A stretch of DNA of 54,567 nucleotides from the NCBI GenBank assembly GCA_964419255.1, contig CAYQOU010000025.1:1-54567 (forward strand), written 5' to 3'. Shown one piece after another: positions 16,638-26,100 of this stretch. The notes below the pieces were generated by a model. The model ran no database searches. It saw only the letters and a list, made by a program, of their open reading frames with translations, and was not told the origin of the DNA. The stretch's first letter is position 1, and each line of letters starts with the position of its first letter. The stretch comes from CAZPHU01 sp964419255 (GTDB taxonomy: Bacteria; Fibrobacterota; Chitinivibrionia; Chitinivibrionales; CAYFVL01). The position numbers and the translations under genes are program-made.

Positions 16638-16943
16638 TCAGCCTTTATCGGCCTCTGACTGTTGTTTCTTCTGCTCCTTCTCCGAAATATAGCGCATCAC
16701 CAGCAACCCTATACCCATCAACACCAAAATCGAGCTGAAACCGATAGCAAAGATCTTAACTCCGGAGAGAAGTTCCGCGGAAAGCAATGGTGAGAAGAGG
16801 GCTATCCCGATTATTGTTGCTCCCAAGATTATCAACAGTGTTGCCACCAGTGTAATGCGAGAGTGACTCTTCTTCACCTGCTTCTGTGAATCCGAGATCA
16901 GACTATCATAATCCTCTTTATGCATCTGTGATTCATCCGACAT
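16638..16943 (-). CDS. Small membrane protein with two transmembrane helices
   Basis: This 101-residue protein has a charged N-terminus (about 28 residues), a hydrophobic helix about 30-52 (TLVATLLIILGATIIGIALF), a second about 62-84 (IFAIGFSSILVLMGIGLLV) and a lysine/glutamine-rich tail. I do not recognise a family. Upstream, AAGGGAG occurs about 11 nt before the ATG. It is divergent from flgM across a spacer that contains a dispersed repeat copy. Confidence 0.7.
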   Translation of the reverse strand: MSDESQMHKEDYDSLISDSQKQVKKSHSRITLVATLLIILGATIIGIALFSPLLSAELLSGVKIFAIGFSSILVLMGIGLLVMRYISEKEQKKQQSEADKG

Positions 16944-16969
16944 ACAGTAAAACTCCCTTCAACGTGTAA

Positions 16970-17123
16970 TCCAAAATTGAGCGATTTTCTTCCGGCGATT
17001 CATATGACCCGATTGGGCATAAGGGGTTCAATGTTATCTCAGGGGGTATCCTTGCGATTGCTTAAACCCTTCCGTCTTCAAAGGCGTGTGCGGCTCATCC
17101 ACTCACAGCCGCTCAATTCAGGT
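16970..17123 (+). repeat. Dispersed inverted-end element, copy 2 (near full length)
   Basis: The left end reads AAAATTGAGCGATTTTC and the right end CAGCCGCTCAATTCAGGT, giving the inverted ends AATTGAGCG/CGCTCAATT. The interior holds CCGGCGATTC, GGGCATAAGGGGTTCA and GATTGCTTAAACCCTTC. It lies between divergent genes, upstream of the flgM promoter. Confidence 0.8.
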
Positions 17124-17249
17124 AATATAAATAGAAATATACATAATCTCTAAAAAATGGTTCATAGTCGAGAAATCAGCATGAAAGGATTTCATCAAAT
17201 GGCAGGGGGGGTGAACATGTCGCCCGGAGAGGAAAAGTTTTTATCGGGC

Positions 17250-17277
17250 TAAAGAGATGCCGTACATGAGCCGATAT
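17250..17277 (+). promoter_or_regulatory. Sigma-28 (FliA-type) promoter of flgM
   Basis: TAAA (17250-17253) and GCCGATAT (17270-17277) are 16 nt apart. This is close to the flagellar sigma-28 consensus TAAA-N15-GCCGATAA and identical in layout to the fliD promoter at 41172. Transcription would start near 17285. Confidence 0.8.
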
Positions 17278-17299
17278 AGTAAATGTAAGGAAACAGAGC

Positions 17300-17412
17300 G
17301 GTCCTCCACCATGGATGGCAGGCTCGATCGGGGGACACGGACCAGGGACGGTGCGATTTCCAGGGAGGGAAAGTGCCCCATTTATCCCGCGAGACGGGAA
17401 GGCAGGTAAATC
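17300..17412 (+). other. Structured 5' leader of flgM
   Basis: The predicted leader of about 128 nt has a long-range GGTCC/GGACC pairing (17300-17304 with 17339-17343). A perfect TCCCG/CGGGA hairpin (17385-17389 with 17395-17399) ends just before the ribosome site GGCAGG. The hairpin next to the ribosome site could modulate translation. No known RNA family was recognised. Confidence 0.4.
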
Positions 17413-17715
17413 ATGGATATCAAGTCAATAATAGGTGCATATCAGGCTAAAACATATGGCCTGGATGGGGGAGGTAAAGCAGATAGAAAAAAACCCCTTT
17501 CGGCAGATAAGTCCGCTGAGTCGAGCGAGCGGGTTGAAATATCTGCAAGATCCGCAGCTCTACAGAATGCACGGGCACAAATAGATGCGCTTCCAGAGGT
17601 ACGTCTGGAAGTGGTTGAGGAGATAAGAAAGCGTATCGAGATAAATGACTATCCTCTGGAGAACAATATGGATGAGGCGCTAAAGAATATGATTGAGAAG
17701 CATATCGTGCCCTGA
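17413..17715 (+). CDS. flgM: Anti-sigma-28 factor FlgM
   Basis: FlgM binds the flagellar sigma factor FliA until the hook is complete and is then exported. The 100-residue protein has the usual disordered, charged N-terminal half (lysines, serines) followed by the conserved C-terminal FliA-binding segment. That segment runs from ERVEISARSAALQ through LPEVRLEVVEEIRKRIEIND and ends in a helix. GGCAGG lies 6 nt before the ATG. It is transcribed from its own sigma-28 promoter, consistent with the feedback known in enteric bacteria. A perfect terminator follows. Confidence 0.9.
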   Translation: MDIKSIIGAYQAKTYGLDGGGKADRKKPLSADKSAESSERVEISARSAALQNARAQIDALPEVRLEVVEEIRKRIEINDYPLENNMDEALKNMIEKHIVP

Positions 17716-17735
17716 TCCGGAATTGGCGGGTGATT

Positions 17736-17778
17736 AGGAAAAAGGCCTCAAAGAAGATAACTTTGAGGCCTTTTTCCT
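17736..17778 (+). terminator. Perfect 18-bp terminator after flgM
   Basis: AGGAAAAAGGCCTCAAAG (17736-17753) pairs without mismatch with 17761-17778 around a 7-nt loop. The A- and T-rich ends allow termination on both strands. Confidence 0.92.
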
Positions 17779-17829
17779 TGCGTTTTCATGCTCAAAATGC
17801 CATTTTAAGAGACTGTTCTTTCGAAGCTT

Positions 17830-17914
17830 GCCCGGGTGGTGGAATAGGTAGACACTAGGGACTTAAAATCCCTTGGCGCTTAGCGCCGTGCCGGTTCGAT
17901 TCCGGCCTCGGGCA
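17830..17914 (+). tRNA. tRNA-Leu (anticodon TAA)
   Basis: The acceptor stem GCCCGGG pairs with CTCGGGC, followed by the discriminator A. The anticodon stem GGGAC/..TCCC holds the loop CTTAAAA with anticodon TAA. A class II variable arm (TTGGCGCTTAGCGCCGT) and a T arm GCCGG-TTCGATT-CCGGC are present. CCA is not encoded. The tail of a minus-strand gene overlaps its 3' 60 nt. Confidence 0.97.
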
Positions 17915-18403
17915 TTGCCTTCGCCGCTTTGGCATCAAATCCTTCTTGAAGGCTGACATCCCGATGGCTGTTGCGGCAATATCTTCACAAAATCCGATGA
18001 TCGCATCATGCACTCCTGATTTAATGCCGATGAGTTTTCTGATATGGTAGAATATGCTTGTGGATACCAGTGCGGTGAATCCACCTGTTGCAGCACCAAA
18101 TATCTCACGCTTCCCACTTTCCTTAAAGAGCAAACCCCCGCAGAATGCACCTGAAAGGGTGCGGGCGAGAAGTGGACCGGGTGATATTCGGTCGGAGATA
18201 AATGGCAGTTTATCAGCGATCATCTCTCCGACAGCGGCAATTTTCAATATTCCATGAAAATGCCTCGATCTCATAAAAATGAAGATCGGGTTTTGGGACC
18301 GGGGCCTTGAATACGTAAGGCTCATGACAAAGGCGGGAGCAGATACCGTTCGCATACCTGCCACGATCCCCAACAGTATAGCCTTCACGGTAATTTCTTT
18401 CAT
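17855..18403 (-). CDS. DUF4126-like membrane protein whose C-terminus runs antisense through tRNA-Leu
   Basis: I start at ATG 18403, preceded by GGGAG at 7 nt, giving 182 residues; the upstream extension to 18466 has no ribosome site. The N-terminus ITVKAILLGIVAGMRTVSAPA and the glycine-rich middle (LSGAFCGGLL, FGAATGGFTALVST) resemble the DUF4126 family of small multi-helix membrane proteins. The last 20 or so residues (ending RPESNRHGAKRQGILSP) are the antisense translation of tRNA-Leu and cannot be conserved protein. The stop may have been lost and replaced by read-through into the tRNA. Function is unknown. Confidence 0.7.
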   Translation of the reverse strand: MKEITVKAILLGIVAGMRTVSAPAFVMSLTYSRPRSQNPIFIFMRSRHFHGILKIAAVGEMIADKLPFISDRISPGPLLARTLSGAFCGGLLFKESGKREIFGAATGGFTALVSTSIFYHIRKLIGIKSGVHDAIIGFCEDIAATAIGMSAFKKDLMPKRRRQCPRPESNRHGAKRQGILSP

Positions 18404-18476
18404 TTTTTTCTCCCGACTCAATACAAGCGAAAGCAAGATGTCGTATTCTGTGAAGAAGGAGTGCACCCACCCTTGC

Positions 18477-18824
18477 TCATGACCTTGCTACAATAACCAC
18501 ACCAATGAGGATCAGCAATAATCCGAATGCCTTGACAATAGAATATGGCTCATTAAATACAAAAATTGCAACAATGGCGATGCTTACATAGGTAAAAACT
18601 GAGAAGATCGGTTGTGCAACCGACAGATGTATCTTTGACATTCCATAGGCATAAAACGGAAATGACACTCCGAAGATGAAAAATGCAACAGACAGAAGGG
18701 CCCAATACACTCCATTACTACTATCGGGTCTGGTTTTGTAGAGGGACGAATACTTAACCAGTACCGAGCCGACGCAGTTAGCGGAAGCGGCCAGCAGGAT
18801 AGAAAGTGTGGGTAGAACGTTCAC
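18477..18824 (-). CDS. SMR/EamA-type small multidrug-resistance-like transporter
   Basis: The 115 residues make four transmembrane helices with an SMR-like pattern: an N-terminal LLAASANCVGSVLVKYS helix, then VAFFIFGVSFPFYAYGMSKI, the SVAQPIFSVFTYVSIAIVAIFVFNE helix, and a last helix near 95-113. The glutamate of classical EmrE helix 1 is not at its usual place, so this may be a lipid or polyamine-type DMT protein instead of a drug pump. It starts at GTG 18824 without a strong ribosome site of its own. A 12-codon frame with a good site (AAGGG) ends 1 nt upstream, suggesting translational coupling. A palindromic operator lies about 70 nt upstream. Confidence 0.75.
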   Translation of the reverse strand: MNVLPTLSILLAASANCVGSVLVKYSSLYKTRPDSSNGVYWALLSVAFFIFGVSFPFYAYGMSKIHLSVAQPIFSVFTYVSIAIVAIFVFNEPYSIVKAFGLLLILIGVVIVARS

Positions 18825-18825
18825 T

Positions 18826-18864
18826 TCACAGATCTCTGTTTGTTTCTTTATCCATAATCATCAT
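18826..18864 (-). CDS. Possible 12-codon leader peptide before the SMR-like gene
   Basis: The frame ATG-ATG-ATT-ATG continues for 12 codons to a TGA that ends 1 nt before the GTG start of the SMR-like gene. AAGGGAA lies immediately upstream of the first ATG, close but usable for the later in-frame ATG at 18855. It could feed ribosomes into the downstream start. It is too short to judge by composition. Confidence 0.25.
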   Translation of the reverse strand: MMIMDKETNRDL

Positions 18865-18895
18865 TTCCCTTGTTCATGTTCTCTCCTTCTCTGAA

Positions 18896-18911
18896 TATAC
18901 CAGTCGGTATA
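18896..18911. promoter_or_regulatory. TetR-type palindromic operator
   Basis: TATACC-AGTC-GGTATA is a perfect 6-4-6 palindrome, the size and composition of many TetR-family operators. It is about 70 nt upstream of the SMR-like transporter, a usual target of such repressors. No tetR gene is in the window. Confidence 0.5.
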
Positions 18912-18970
18912 GGGGTGATCAAGGGAGTAATCGGGCATCTTTTTAATGCACAAGCTCTTTGCCTCATCCG

Positions 18971-19036
18971 GGGGATTCAAGCCTTCTGCCCTCAAGGGAT
19001 CGCGCGAGTCATCCACTCAGAACCGCTCAATCAGGT
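18971..19036 (+). repeat. Dispersed inverted-end element, copy 3 (right half only)
   Basis: GGATTCAAGCCTTCTGCCC, CAAGGGATCGCGCGAGTCATCC and ACTCAGAACCGCTCAATCAGGT match the right half of the other copies. No left end is recognisable, so the copy is truncated or too worn. It lies between divergent genes. Confidence 0.65.
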
Positions 19037-19227
19037 TTAAGCAGTGTGATGAGACTCAATAACGGCTTCTATATCCTTATTCGATAAATGTGGGTATCAG
19101 GCGAATGTGCGTGCGGTATGGTGTAAAATGGTGATTCATTCTCACATAATTTGGCCGGTTAGTATATTTCAGTATGTGCATTCGTTTTTTATAGTGTTTT
19201 TTTGTATTCGTCCTATGGAGTAATTGC

Positions 19228-20514
19228 GTGCGAATTCGTTTTATATATCCGAAGTTTATTCGTTTTCTGGAAGGTCATGCTGAGCTGGACGAGTTGGTTC
19301 GGAAACATCTACTGGGTAATTATTCGATGCCCCCATCTTTGGCCATTCCGACTCTGGCTGCAATTACCCCCGATCAGCATCAAATATCTCTGACGGATGA
19401 CAACATCGGCCAGCCTATAGATTTTGATGAAGAAACCGATCTGGTAGCCATCAGCTTTTTTACCCCCCAGGCAAGCCGTGCCTATGAGATCGCCGATCGT
19501 TTCAGGGCGAAAGGTACAAGGGTTGTTGTTGGAGGGATGCATCCCAGTCTGCGTCCAAAGGAGGCCGCGGAGCATGCCGATGCAGTATGCATAGGCGAGG
19601 GTGAAGGGGTCTGGCCGACCATATTGGAGGATGCGGAAAAAGGAGATTTGAAGCAATTCTATTCGGCGGAGACCCCCTGGGATATGAGCCGGAAGCTCAT
19701 TCCCAGGCGTGAAATCTTCAGCACCAATCTCTATACCTGGGATGCACACCTTGTGCAGACAACCCGTGGTTGTCCGGTGCGCTGTGATGGTTGTCCGATA
19801 CCTCCCAAAGAGGGATATACAGTGCGTCTTCGCCCGGTGGATGCTGTTATTGAGGATATCAAAAGCATGCCGTATAAGGAATTCTATTTTACGGATGATA
19901 CGATAATGCTTCCGGGAAAAAAATATCAGAAGTATATACTCAGGCTGATGGAGCGTATCGAGGAGCTGGATGTCAGCATTTTCCTGGCATCCACAATGAT
20001 GATGATTCCCGATCCGGAGTTTTATAAACAGTTGCGAAAAGGCGGAGCGGCTTCCATGTATACGATATTTGGTTTTGATCGTAACAGTAGACAGCTTTTC
20101 AGCGCTGACTGTACAGCCGAGCATTGGCAGAAAATGATTGACCTTGTACATATGAATGAAGATGCGGGGATACACTTTTTCGCCTCTTATGGAATAGGAT
20201 TCGACTACATGGATGAATCGACTGCCGATAGAATCCTGAAGTTTTCCGAGCAGGCAGGTGTCGATTGCGCCGAATTTTTCATCCACACCCCGTTTCCGGG
20301 CACTCCCTTCGGCGATCAGTGTGAAAAAGAGGATCGCATACTGCATCGCAATTATCATAAATGGAACACCGGAAACGTTGTTTTCAAGCCGAGAAATTTC
20401 ACTCCCGAGCAGCTTCAGCAGTCTTTTTACCATCTGTGGAAGAGTTTCTTTCGGGATAAGGACCCCAAAGAAACAATCAAATCGTTTACGGTTAATGACG
20501 CCGATAAACCCTGA
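19228..20514 (+). CDS. B12-binding-type radical SAM protein
   Basis: The N-terminal 150 residues are a Rossmann-like cobalamin-binding-type domain (LVAISFFTPQASRAYEIADRF, VVVGGMHPS, GEGEGVWP), although the classical DxHxxG cobalamin-ligand motif is not evident. The radical SAM core begins with TTRGCPVRCDGCPI, the CxxxCxxC cluster motif at C182, C186 and C189. It continues with YFTDDTI and YTIFGFD strands and a FIHTPFPGTPFG segment typical of the class. The start is GTG 19228 with GGAG 8 nt upstream. It is a single-gene unit; the reaction is unknown and relatives act in methylation or tetrapyrrole and lipid chemistry. Confidence 0.85.
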   Translation: MRIRFIYPKFIRFLEGHAELDELVRKHLLGNYSMPPSLAIPTLAAITPDQHQISLTDDNIGQPIDFDEETDLVAISFFTPQASRAYEIADRFRAKGTRVVVGGMHPSLRPKEAAEHADAVCIGEGEGVWPTILEDAEKGDLKQFYSAETPWDMSRKLIPRREIFSTNLYTWDAHLVQTTRGCPVRCDGCPIPPKEGYTVRLRPVDAVIEDIKSMPYKEFYFTDDTIMLPGKKYQKYILRLMERIEELDVSIFLASTMMMIPDPEFYKQLRKGGAASMYTIFGFDRNSRQLFSADCTAEHWQKMIDLVHMNEDAGIHFFASYGIGFDYMDESTADRILKFSEQAGVDCAEFFIHTPFPGTPFGDQCEKEDRILHRNYHKWNTGNVVFKPRNFTPEQLQQSFYHLWKSFFRDKDPKETIKSFTVNDADKP

Positions 20515-20583
20515 GTGCGAATCGGTGCCAACCGCTTCGTTTCGTTAAATAAATTCCGGTCTGTCTCTTTTAATTTACCTCTC

Positions 20584-20612
20584 TTGACAGGCCCTGTTAC
20601 ACGGAACATATT
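20584..20612 (+). promoter_or_regulatory. Sigma-70 promoter of the RND efflux operon
   Basis: A consensus TTGACA (20584-20589) and CATATT (20607-20612) are separated by exactly 17 nt. The start site near 20619 leaves a leader of about 100 nt that includes a run of six T and eight A. Confidence 0.6.
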
Positions 20613-20721
20613 TTGCCAACCGAAAAAGCTCTTCTGTTTCCATATGAGGGAGATTGGAAAACGCTGCGGGAAGAGTCTTTTTTAAAAAAAAGAACCGCAT
20701 GAGTAATGCAAGGGTAATTAT

Positions 20722-22128
20722 ATGAGAAAAGGTGTATTCTCCTTACTGTTTGCGTGTCTGAGTATGTCGTTTCCTTCGACAGGATTGGGGCAATCTCAAA
20801 CCTACAGTCTCTCTGATCTACTCTCAATTGCCGAAGAAAATAGCGATCAGATCAAGATAATAGAGGAGGAATATGAGGCGGGACTGCAGCAGGTGCGGTT
20901 TTATCGTTCCGAAGCTTTCCCGCAGGTGGCTTTCACGGCGGCTAGCGGCATTGGAAGTCAGAGTCTGACAGAATCGAGCCTCGGCCAGGGGGGGGAACAG
21001 ACTCCGGGACCACCAGCTGCGCCCGAGCAGCCGACCATAGATTTTCCACAACGGGTCACCGGGTATTCCTATAACTGGGGGCTATCGCTGAGACAGCCGC
21101 TGGTCACATTCGGTCGGATCAGTAATGCACTCAGGCTTGCCGGGATGCAGGACAGCGTGCTGGAGGGAAGCAAACGGATGCAGCAGGATTATCTGTACCT
21201 TTCGGTGATGCAGGCATTTTCCGATGCCTACCTGGCGGACAAACAGGTGATTATTGCCCGCAAGTCTCTGGCGAGCGCTCAGCGGCTTCTTGAACGGATG
21301 AATGTGGAGGTGAAAAATGGCGCGGGCTCTCAGCTTGATTTTCTTCGTGTTCAGTCTCAGGCTGAGGCGGCGCGGGCCGATGAGCTGATGGCCATAAGCA
21401 GCCGTGAGATGGCTTACCGGCGACTTTCCCAGAATGTTGGACTGGAAATCGATACCGGCTATTCTATCACCTACTCCCCGGAAGATTCACAGCTTCATAT
21501 ACCACGGGTTGCAGCGGCAAACACAGAGTACGTGCTTAAAGGGATACAGGCGGATATGAAAGAGACGCAGGGGGATTATGAACGAAGCAAGTTGCTTCCT
21601 TCCGTGTACTTATCCGGAACTATAGAAAATGCCGTAACCATCAGCAAGAGTGATGATGACATGGTGGATGGTTTTTTATCCCGGTACAATCAGGAATTCG
21701 GTGATATTGCCGATTATCGTTATTTTAATTACATGATTGGTTTGCAGCTTCAGTGGAATATTTTTGATGGATTTCGGACTCCTGCCGGTCAACGTCAGGC
21801 ACTTGCCGAGGCTCAAAAGGCGCGATATGAACAAAAACAGGTCGGTAAAAAAAATGAGATTGCCATCAGAGAAAGCCGTGACCGTCTGGAAGTCTTGAAA
21901 CAGAGCATGGAGGCGGTAGAGAGTCAGCTTGCCGCCGCACGTCGAGCCTTTGAGCTTGTGGAAGAGGATTACACCAGGGGATTTGTGGATATAAGCGATT
22001 ACCTGGAGACGGAGAAGGATCTCAGGCAGGCCGAGAAGCGCCTTTACGAACTGCAGATGCAGCGTTTACTTACTATCGGTCAGTTGAGAATGAATCTGGG
22101 TGTTGCAGTATACGAGGGGAAACCATGA
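20722..22128 (+). CDS. TolC-family outer-membrane efflux protein
   Basis: This 468-residue protein has a signal peptide (MRKGVFSLLFACLSMS, cleavage near GLGQS) and two outer-membrane-efflux repeats, each a long pair of helices with a strand. Repeat 1 covers about 25-230 and repeat 2 about 250-460, with the characteristic LRQPLVTFGRISNAL and LQLQWNIFDGFRTPAGQRQA segments. TolC trimers form the exit duct of tripartite pumps. AAGGG precedes the ATG by 8 nt. It is the first gene of an operon with an adaptor and an RND permease; its stop overlaps the adaptor start by 4 nt. Confidence 0.93.
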   Translation: MRKGVFSLLFACLSMSFPSTGLGQSQTYSLSDLLSIAEENSDQIKIIEEEYEAGLQQVRFYRSEAFPQVAFTAASGIGSQSLTESSLGQGGEQTPGPPAAPEQPTIDFPQRVTGYSYNWGLSLRQPLVTFGRISNALRLAGMQDSVLEGSKRMQQDYLYLSVMQAFSDAYLADKQVIIARKSLASAQRLLERMNVEVKNGAGSQLDFLRVQSQAEAARADELMAISSREMAYRRLSQNVGLEIDTGYSITYSPEDSQLHIPRVAAANTEYVLKGIQADMKETQGDYERSKLLPSVYLSGTIENAVTISKSDDDMVDGFLSRYNQEFGDIADYRYFNYMIGLQLQWNIFDGFRTPAGQRQALAEAQKARYEQKQVGKKNEIAIRESRDRLEVLKQSMEAVESQLAAARRAFELVEEDYTRGFVDISDYLETEKDLRQAEKRLYELQMQRLLTIGQLRMNLGVAVYEGKP

Positions 22129-23192
22129 AAAAGAAAATATTTGTCGGCAGTATGATACTGCTTTTTTTGTTTATGGCAGGATGTAACCGGGGTGAAGAAT
22201 CGCCGGCTCGCACCGGCGTAAAAACAAAAACCACCGATACCATACCGGTTGGTATCCAGCAGCTTAGCCCCGAGTCTTTTCTGGTGCGCGGCGAATACTA
22301 CGGCAGCGTGACGGGAATCCAGGAAGCGGTTATCCTCTCCACCGCCGGTGGTCGGGTGGAGGCGATGTATGCCAAGGAGGGGGATTACGTTAAGGCCGGA
22401 GCGCATCTTGGCAGGATAAATGCGGATGAGGCGGTAAACAGTTATAATACCGCCAGGCTCAACGAGAAGATAGCCAAACAAAACTACGATCGTCTTACGG
22501 CTCATCTGGAAAATGGAAACGCCTCACAGGTAGCTGTAGATCAGGCTCGTCTCAGTTGGCTTAATGCCAAATCGAGCCTTCTTGAAGCGACGCGGGTGCG
22601 ACGGGGAGCATTATGCATCGCCCCTATCAGCGGAACGGTGGTCAGCCGTCACATCGACTTGCATCAGGAGGTGGCTCCGGGTACTCCCACTTTCTCCGTG
22701 TCGCAGCTTCATACGATGAAGATATCCTTCGGTATTCCGGAAAGCGATATCGCGGATGTAAAGGAAGGGGCTATGGCGCGCATCACGGTTGATCTTCTCA
22801 AAGGCAAGGTGTGGGAAGGGAAATTGGTTCGACTTGCCCGCAAGCTTTCCGACCGAACCAGGACATTTGAGGCGGAGGTTAACGTAAGAAACGCTGACCG
22901 GTCACTGATATCGGGATTGACCGCACGGGTCGATCTGGCGCTCAGAGAGCTGGACAGTGCGGTTGTTGTTCCGACCGCAGCGGTGCGAAACGACGACAAG
23001 GAAACATATGTCATGACGGTTAGAAACGGCAGAGCCCGGTACACGGTTGTCGAAACTGGCGCAAGCAATCGGAACAAAACGGTCGTCACCAGAGGCTTGA
23101 GCTTTGGTGATACGCTGATCGTACAGGGCTATCATCTGGTTGCAAACGGAACACCAGTGTCTATCCGAACAAACGGGAAAAAAGATGATTGA
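22125..23192 (+). CDS. Periplasmic adaptor (membrane fusion) protein of the RND pump, probable lipoprotein
   Basis: The 355-residue protein begins with a lipoprotein-type signal (LLFLFMAGCNRG, Cys at about 21). It contains a biotinyl-lipoyl-like segment (about 70-105, GRVEAMYAKEGDYVKAGAHL), an alpha-hairpin (about 110-160) and the beta-barrel and membrane-proximal domains of HlyD/AcrA-type adaptors. It should bridge the inner-membrane permease and the TolC protein. It overlaps the upstream gene by 4 nt (ATGA) and the downstream permease by 8 nt, showing tight translational coupling. Confidence 0.93.
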   Translation: MKKKIFVGSMILLFLFMAGCNRGEESPARTGVKTKTTDTIPVGIQQLSPESFLVRGEYYGSVTGIQEAVILSTAGGRVEAMYAKEGDYVKAGAHLGRINADEAVNSYNTARLNEKIAKQNYDRLTAHLENGNASQVAVDQARLSWLNAKSSLLEATRVRRGALCIAPISGTVVSRHIDLHQEVAPGTPTFSVSQLHTMKISFGIPESDIADVKEGAMARITVDLLKGKVWEGKLVRLARKLSDRTRTFEAEVNVRNADRSLISGLTARVDLALRELDSAVVVPTAAVRNDDKETYVMTVRNGRARYTVVETGASNRNKTVVTRGLSFGDTLIVQGYHLVANGTPVSIRTNGKKDD

Positions 23193-26100
23193 TTTTTTTA
23201 TCAGAAAGCATGCTGCGGTATTCAGTTTCGTGTTGCTGATCGTGATCGTAGGGGTTATGGCCTACATGCAGCTTCCTCGCGAATCGAGTCCCGAGATCAA
23301 ACAGCCGTATATCTTCGTGACTACCCTGTATCCCGGGGTATCTGCGGCCGATATAGAGAATCTGGTAACCCGGCCTGTTGAGGAGGAAATCGAAGGTCTT
23401 GAAGGAATACGAAATCTGACCTCCACCTCTCAGCAGAGTCTGTCGTTTATAATGGTTGAGTTTACATCCGATATTGATGTCGAGACTGCTTTACGGCGTG
23501 TCAACGAGCGGGTGGACATTGCCAAGACGGAGCTTCCCGATGATGCGGAAGAGCCGGGAGTACAGGAGTTAAGCTCTTCATCGTGGCCCATTTTGGTGAT
23601 AGCACTTAGCCATCCCGATGGACTGGAGGTGATCGACAAGACAGCTGATCGGCTGGAGGAGGAGTTGAGCAGAATCAGGGGTGTTCTGGACATCGAGGTG
23701 GCCGGCAACCTGGACAGGGAGGTTGCTATCGAACTGGATCCGGTGCGGCTGGAGCGGTACAATTTTTCCATCAACGATGTAACTAACGCCATAAATTCGG
23801 AGCATGTGACGATTCCCGGCGGAGTGCTTAAGAATGATGTGAAAAACTATACAATCGATGTGACCGGTGAGATAAGGAATCCGTCTCTTTTTGAGGAGCT
23901 GAGCATATCGGCAGGCGATGTTGAGGTTCCGCTCTCGGAGCTAGGGACCGCCCGTTTTACCTGGGCCGAGCCGGAGACATATTCCCGTGTAAACGGTCTT
24001 CCCGCCATAAGTCTTTCGATAACAAAACGTGCGGGTGAAAATATCGTAGAAATTGTCGATCAGATTCGTGCCACGATCTCCGATATGGAGTCGGAATTTC
24101 CCGAAGGCACCAGGATCGTGTTCTCACAGGATGAATCGGAGAACGTACGCGACCTTGTAAAGGATATGGAGAATAACATCTTCAGTGGGCTGATGCTTGT
24201 GCTTCTGGTGACGTTTTTCTTTCTGGGCTCAATCAACGCACTGTTTGTATCGATGGCTATTCCGCTTAGTATGCTTCTATCCTTTTTTGTGCTGCAGATG
24301 ATGGGCATTACTCTCAATATGGTTGTGCTGTTCAGTCTGGTTCTTGCCCTGGGTATGCTTGTTGACAACGGAATAGTGGTGGTGGAGAACATCTTTCGTC
24401 ATGCATCTATGGGTAAGTCGCGCATGAAAGCGGCGGTGGATGGTACCCGTGAGGTTGCCATTCCTATTGCCGCCTCAACTCTCACAACCTGTCTTGCATT
24501 CTTTCCTATTATTTTCATGCCGGGAATAATGGGAGATTTCATGTCTTTTGTTCCCAAGACCGTTATTGTCGTTCTCAGTTGTTCACTGATTGTTGCACTT
24601 GTTATTAATCCGGTTTTCTGCTCACGCTTTCTTAACATCTCGGATAAAAATCGCAAAAAGATCATGGAAGGAAGTACGCTGTTTCATAACTTCCAAAACT
24701 GGTATGGCAAACAGGCTGAGCGCGCGGTACATCATCCGGTCATAACCGTCCTTATAATGTCTGCAGTTGTGCTGACCGGTATCGTGCTCTACTTTTCGAC
24801 CGGAAAGGAGCCGTTTTTCTTTCCATCAATGGACCCTTCCGCTGCAACCATAACCCTGGAAGCTTCGCAGGGAACTCCACTCGATGTAACCGACAGTCTG
24901 GTACGTCAGGTGGAGCGGGTCGTATCGGAAGTACCTGCATCCTTGCGTAATTATCAGGCGACCACCGGTCAGGGAACCGGTTGGTTTTCAGCAGGAAGCG
25001 AATATCACAAGGCAAACATCAACCTCTCTTTCAAATCGTTTGTCAACAGGGATATCCCCGCCCAGAAAACCATAGATAGTTTGCGAAAGCGCCTGAGGAA
25101 CTTTACCGGTGCCGATGTTCTGGTGGAGGCTCGGGAAGATGGGCCTCCGACAGGAAATGCCATATCCTACCGGATCGTGGGTGATGATTATAGTGTGATG
25201 GGACGCATCGCCGACTCCATGCTGACGATACTGGAGGACTACTCCGAGCTTAAGCTGATCGATACGGATTATGAGCCTGCAAAACCGGATATCCGGGTTG
25301 ATATCGATCGCAGGAAAGCGGCCTATTATGGTCTGTCCACCATGGAAATCGCGCAGACAGTGAGGACTGCAATAAATGGTGCATCAATCGGTAAGTTCAG
25401 AAAAGGCAAGGATGAATACGATATAAACATACGTCTGCAGTCTCCCTATCGCAGATCTATTCGTGATCTGTCAACGTTGCAGGTGATTACCCGGAGCGGG
25501 GAGCGTATCCCGATAAGTTCGCTTGCCGCTATAGAGCCACGGTCATCGGTGGGTATCATAAAAAGACGTGATCTGCAGAGAGCTGTTGAGGTGTGGGCAG
25601 ACTTCAAAGACGGGGTGCAGAACAAACGGGAAGTTACCATGGAGGTGGAGAAGCGGATCAAATCGTTGAGTATGCCGCAGGGCTACGGTCTGGAAGCCGG
25701 TGAGGGCGAGCAGTTTCGGAGTGAAGCAACCGATTATCTGGGACAGGCTTTCATCATTGCCCTATTCCTGATTATCATCGTCTTGATTGCTCAGTTTAAC
25801 TCTTTTATGCAACCATTCATAATCATGATCAGCGTGCTACTCTCTTTTGGAGGTGTATTCTGGGGGTACTTTCTTACCGGACAATCGTTTGTGATCATCA
25901 TGTCTGGTATAGGCTGTATTGCTCTTGCCGGGGTGGTGGTCAACAACGGCATAGTGCTGATCGATTATACGCATATTCTCATTCGTAACGGGGTGGCGTG
26001 GCCAAAGGCAATCATTGAGGCTACCCAGACCCGTCTGAGACCTGTACTGCTAACCGCAATAACCACAGTTCTGGGGATGCTTCCCATGGCTCTGGCGGTG

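Noticed and set aside
17124..17412. Cyclic-di-GMP riboswitch before flgM
   Set aside because: The leader is folded, but the conserved GEMM core and tetraloop-receptor sequences are not there.
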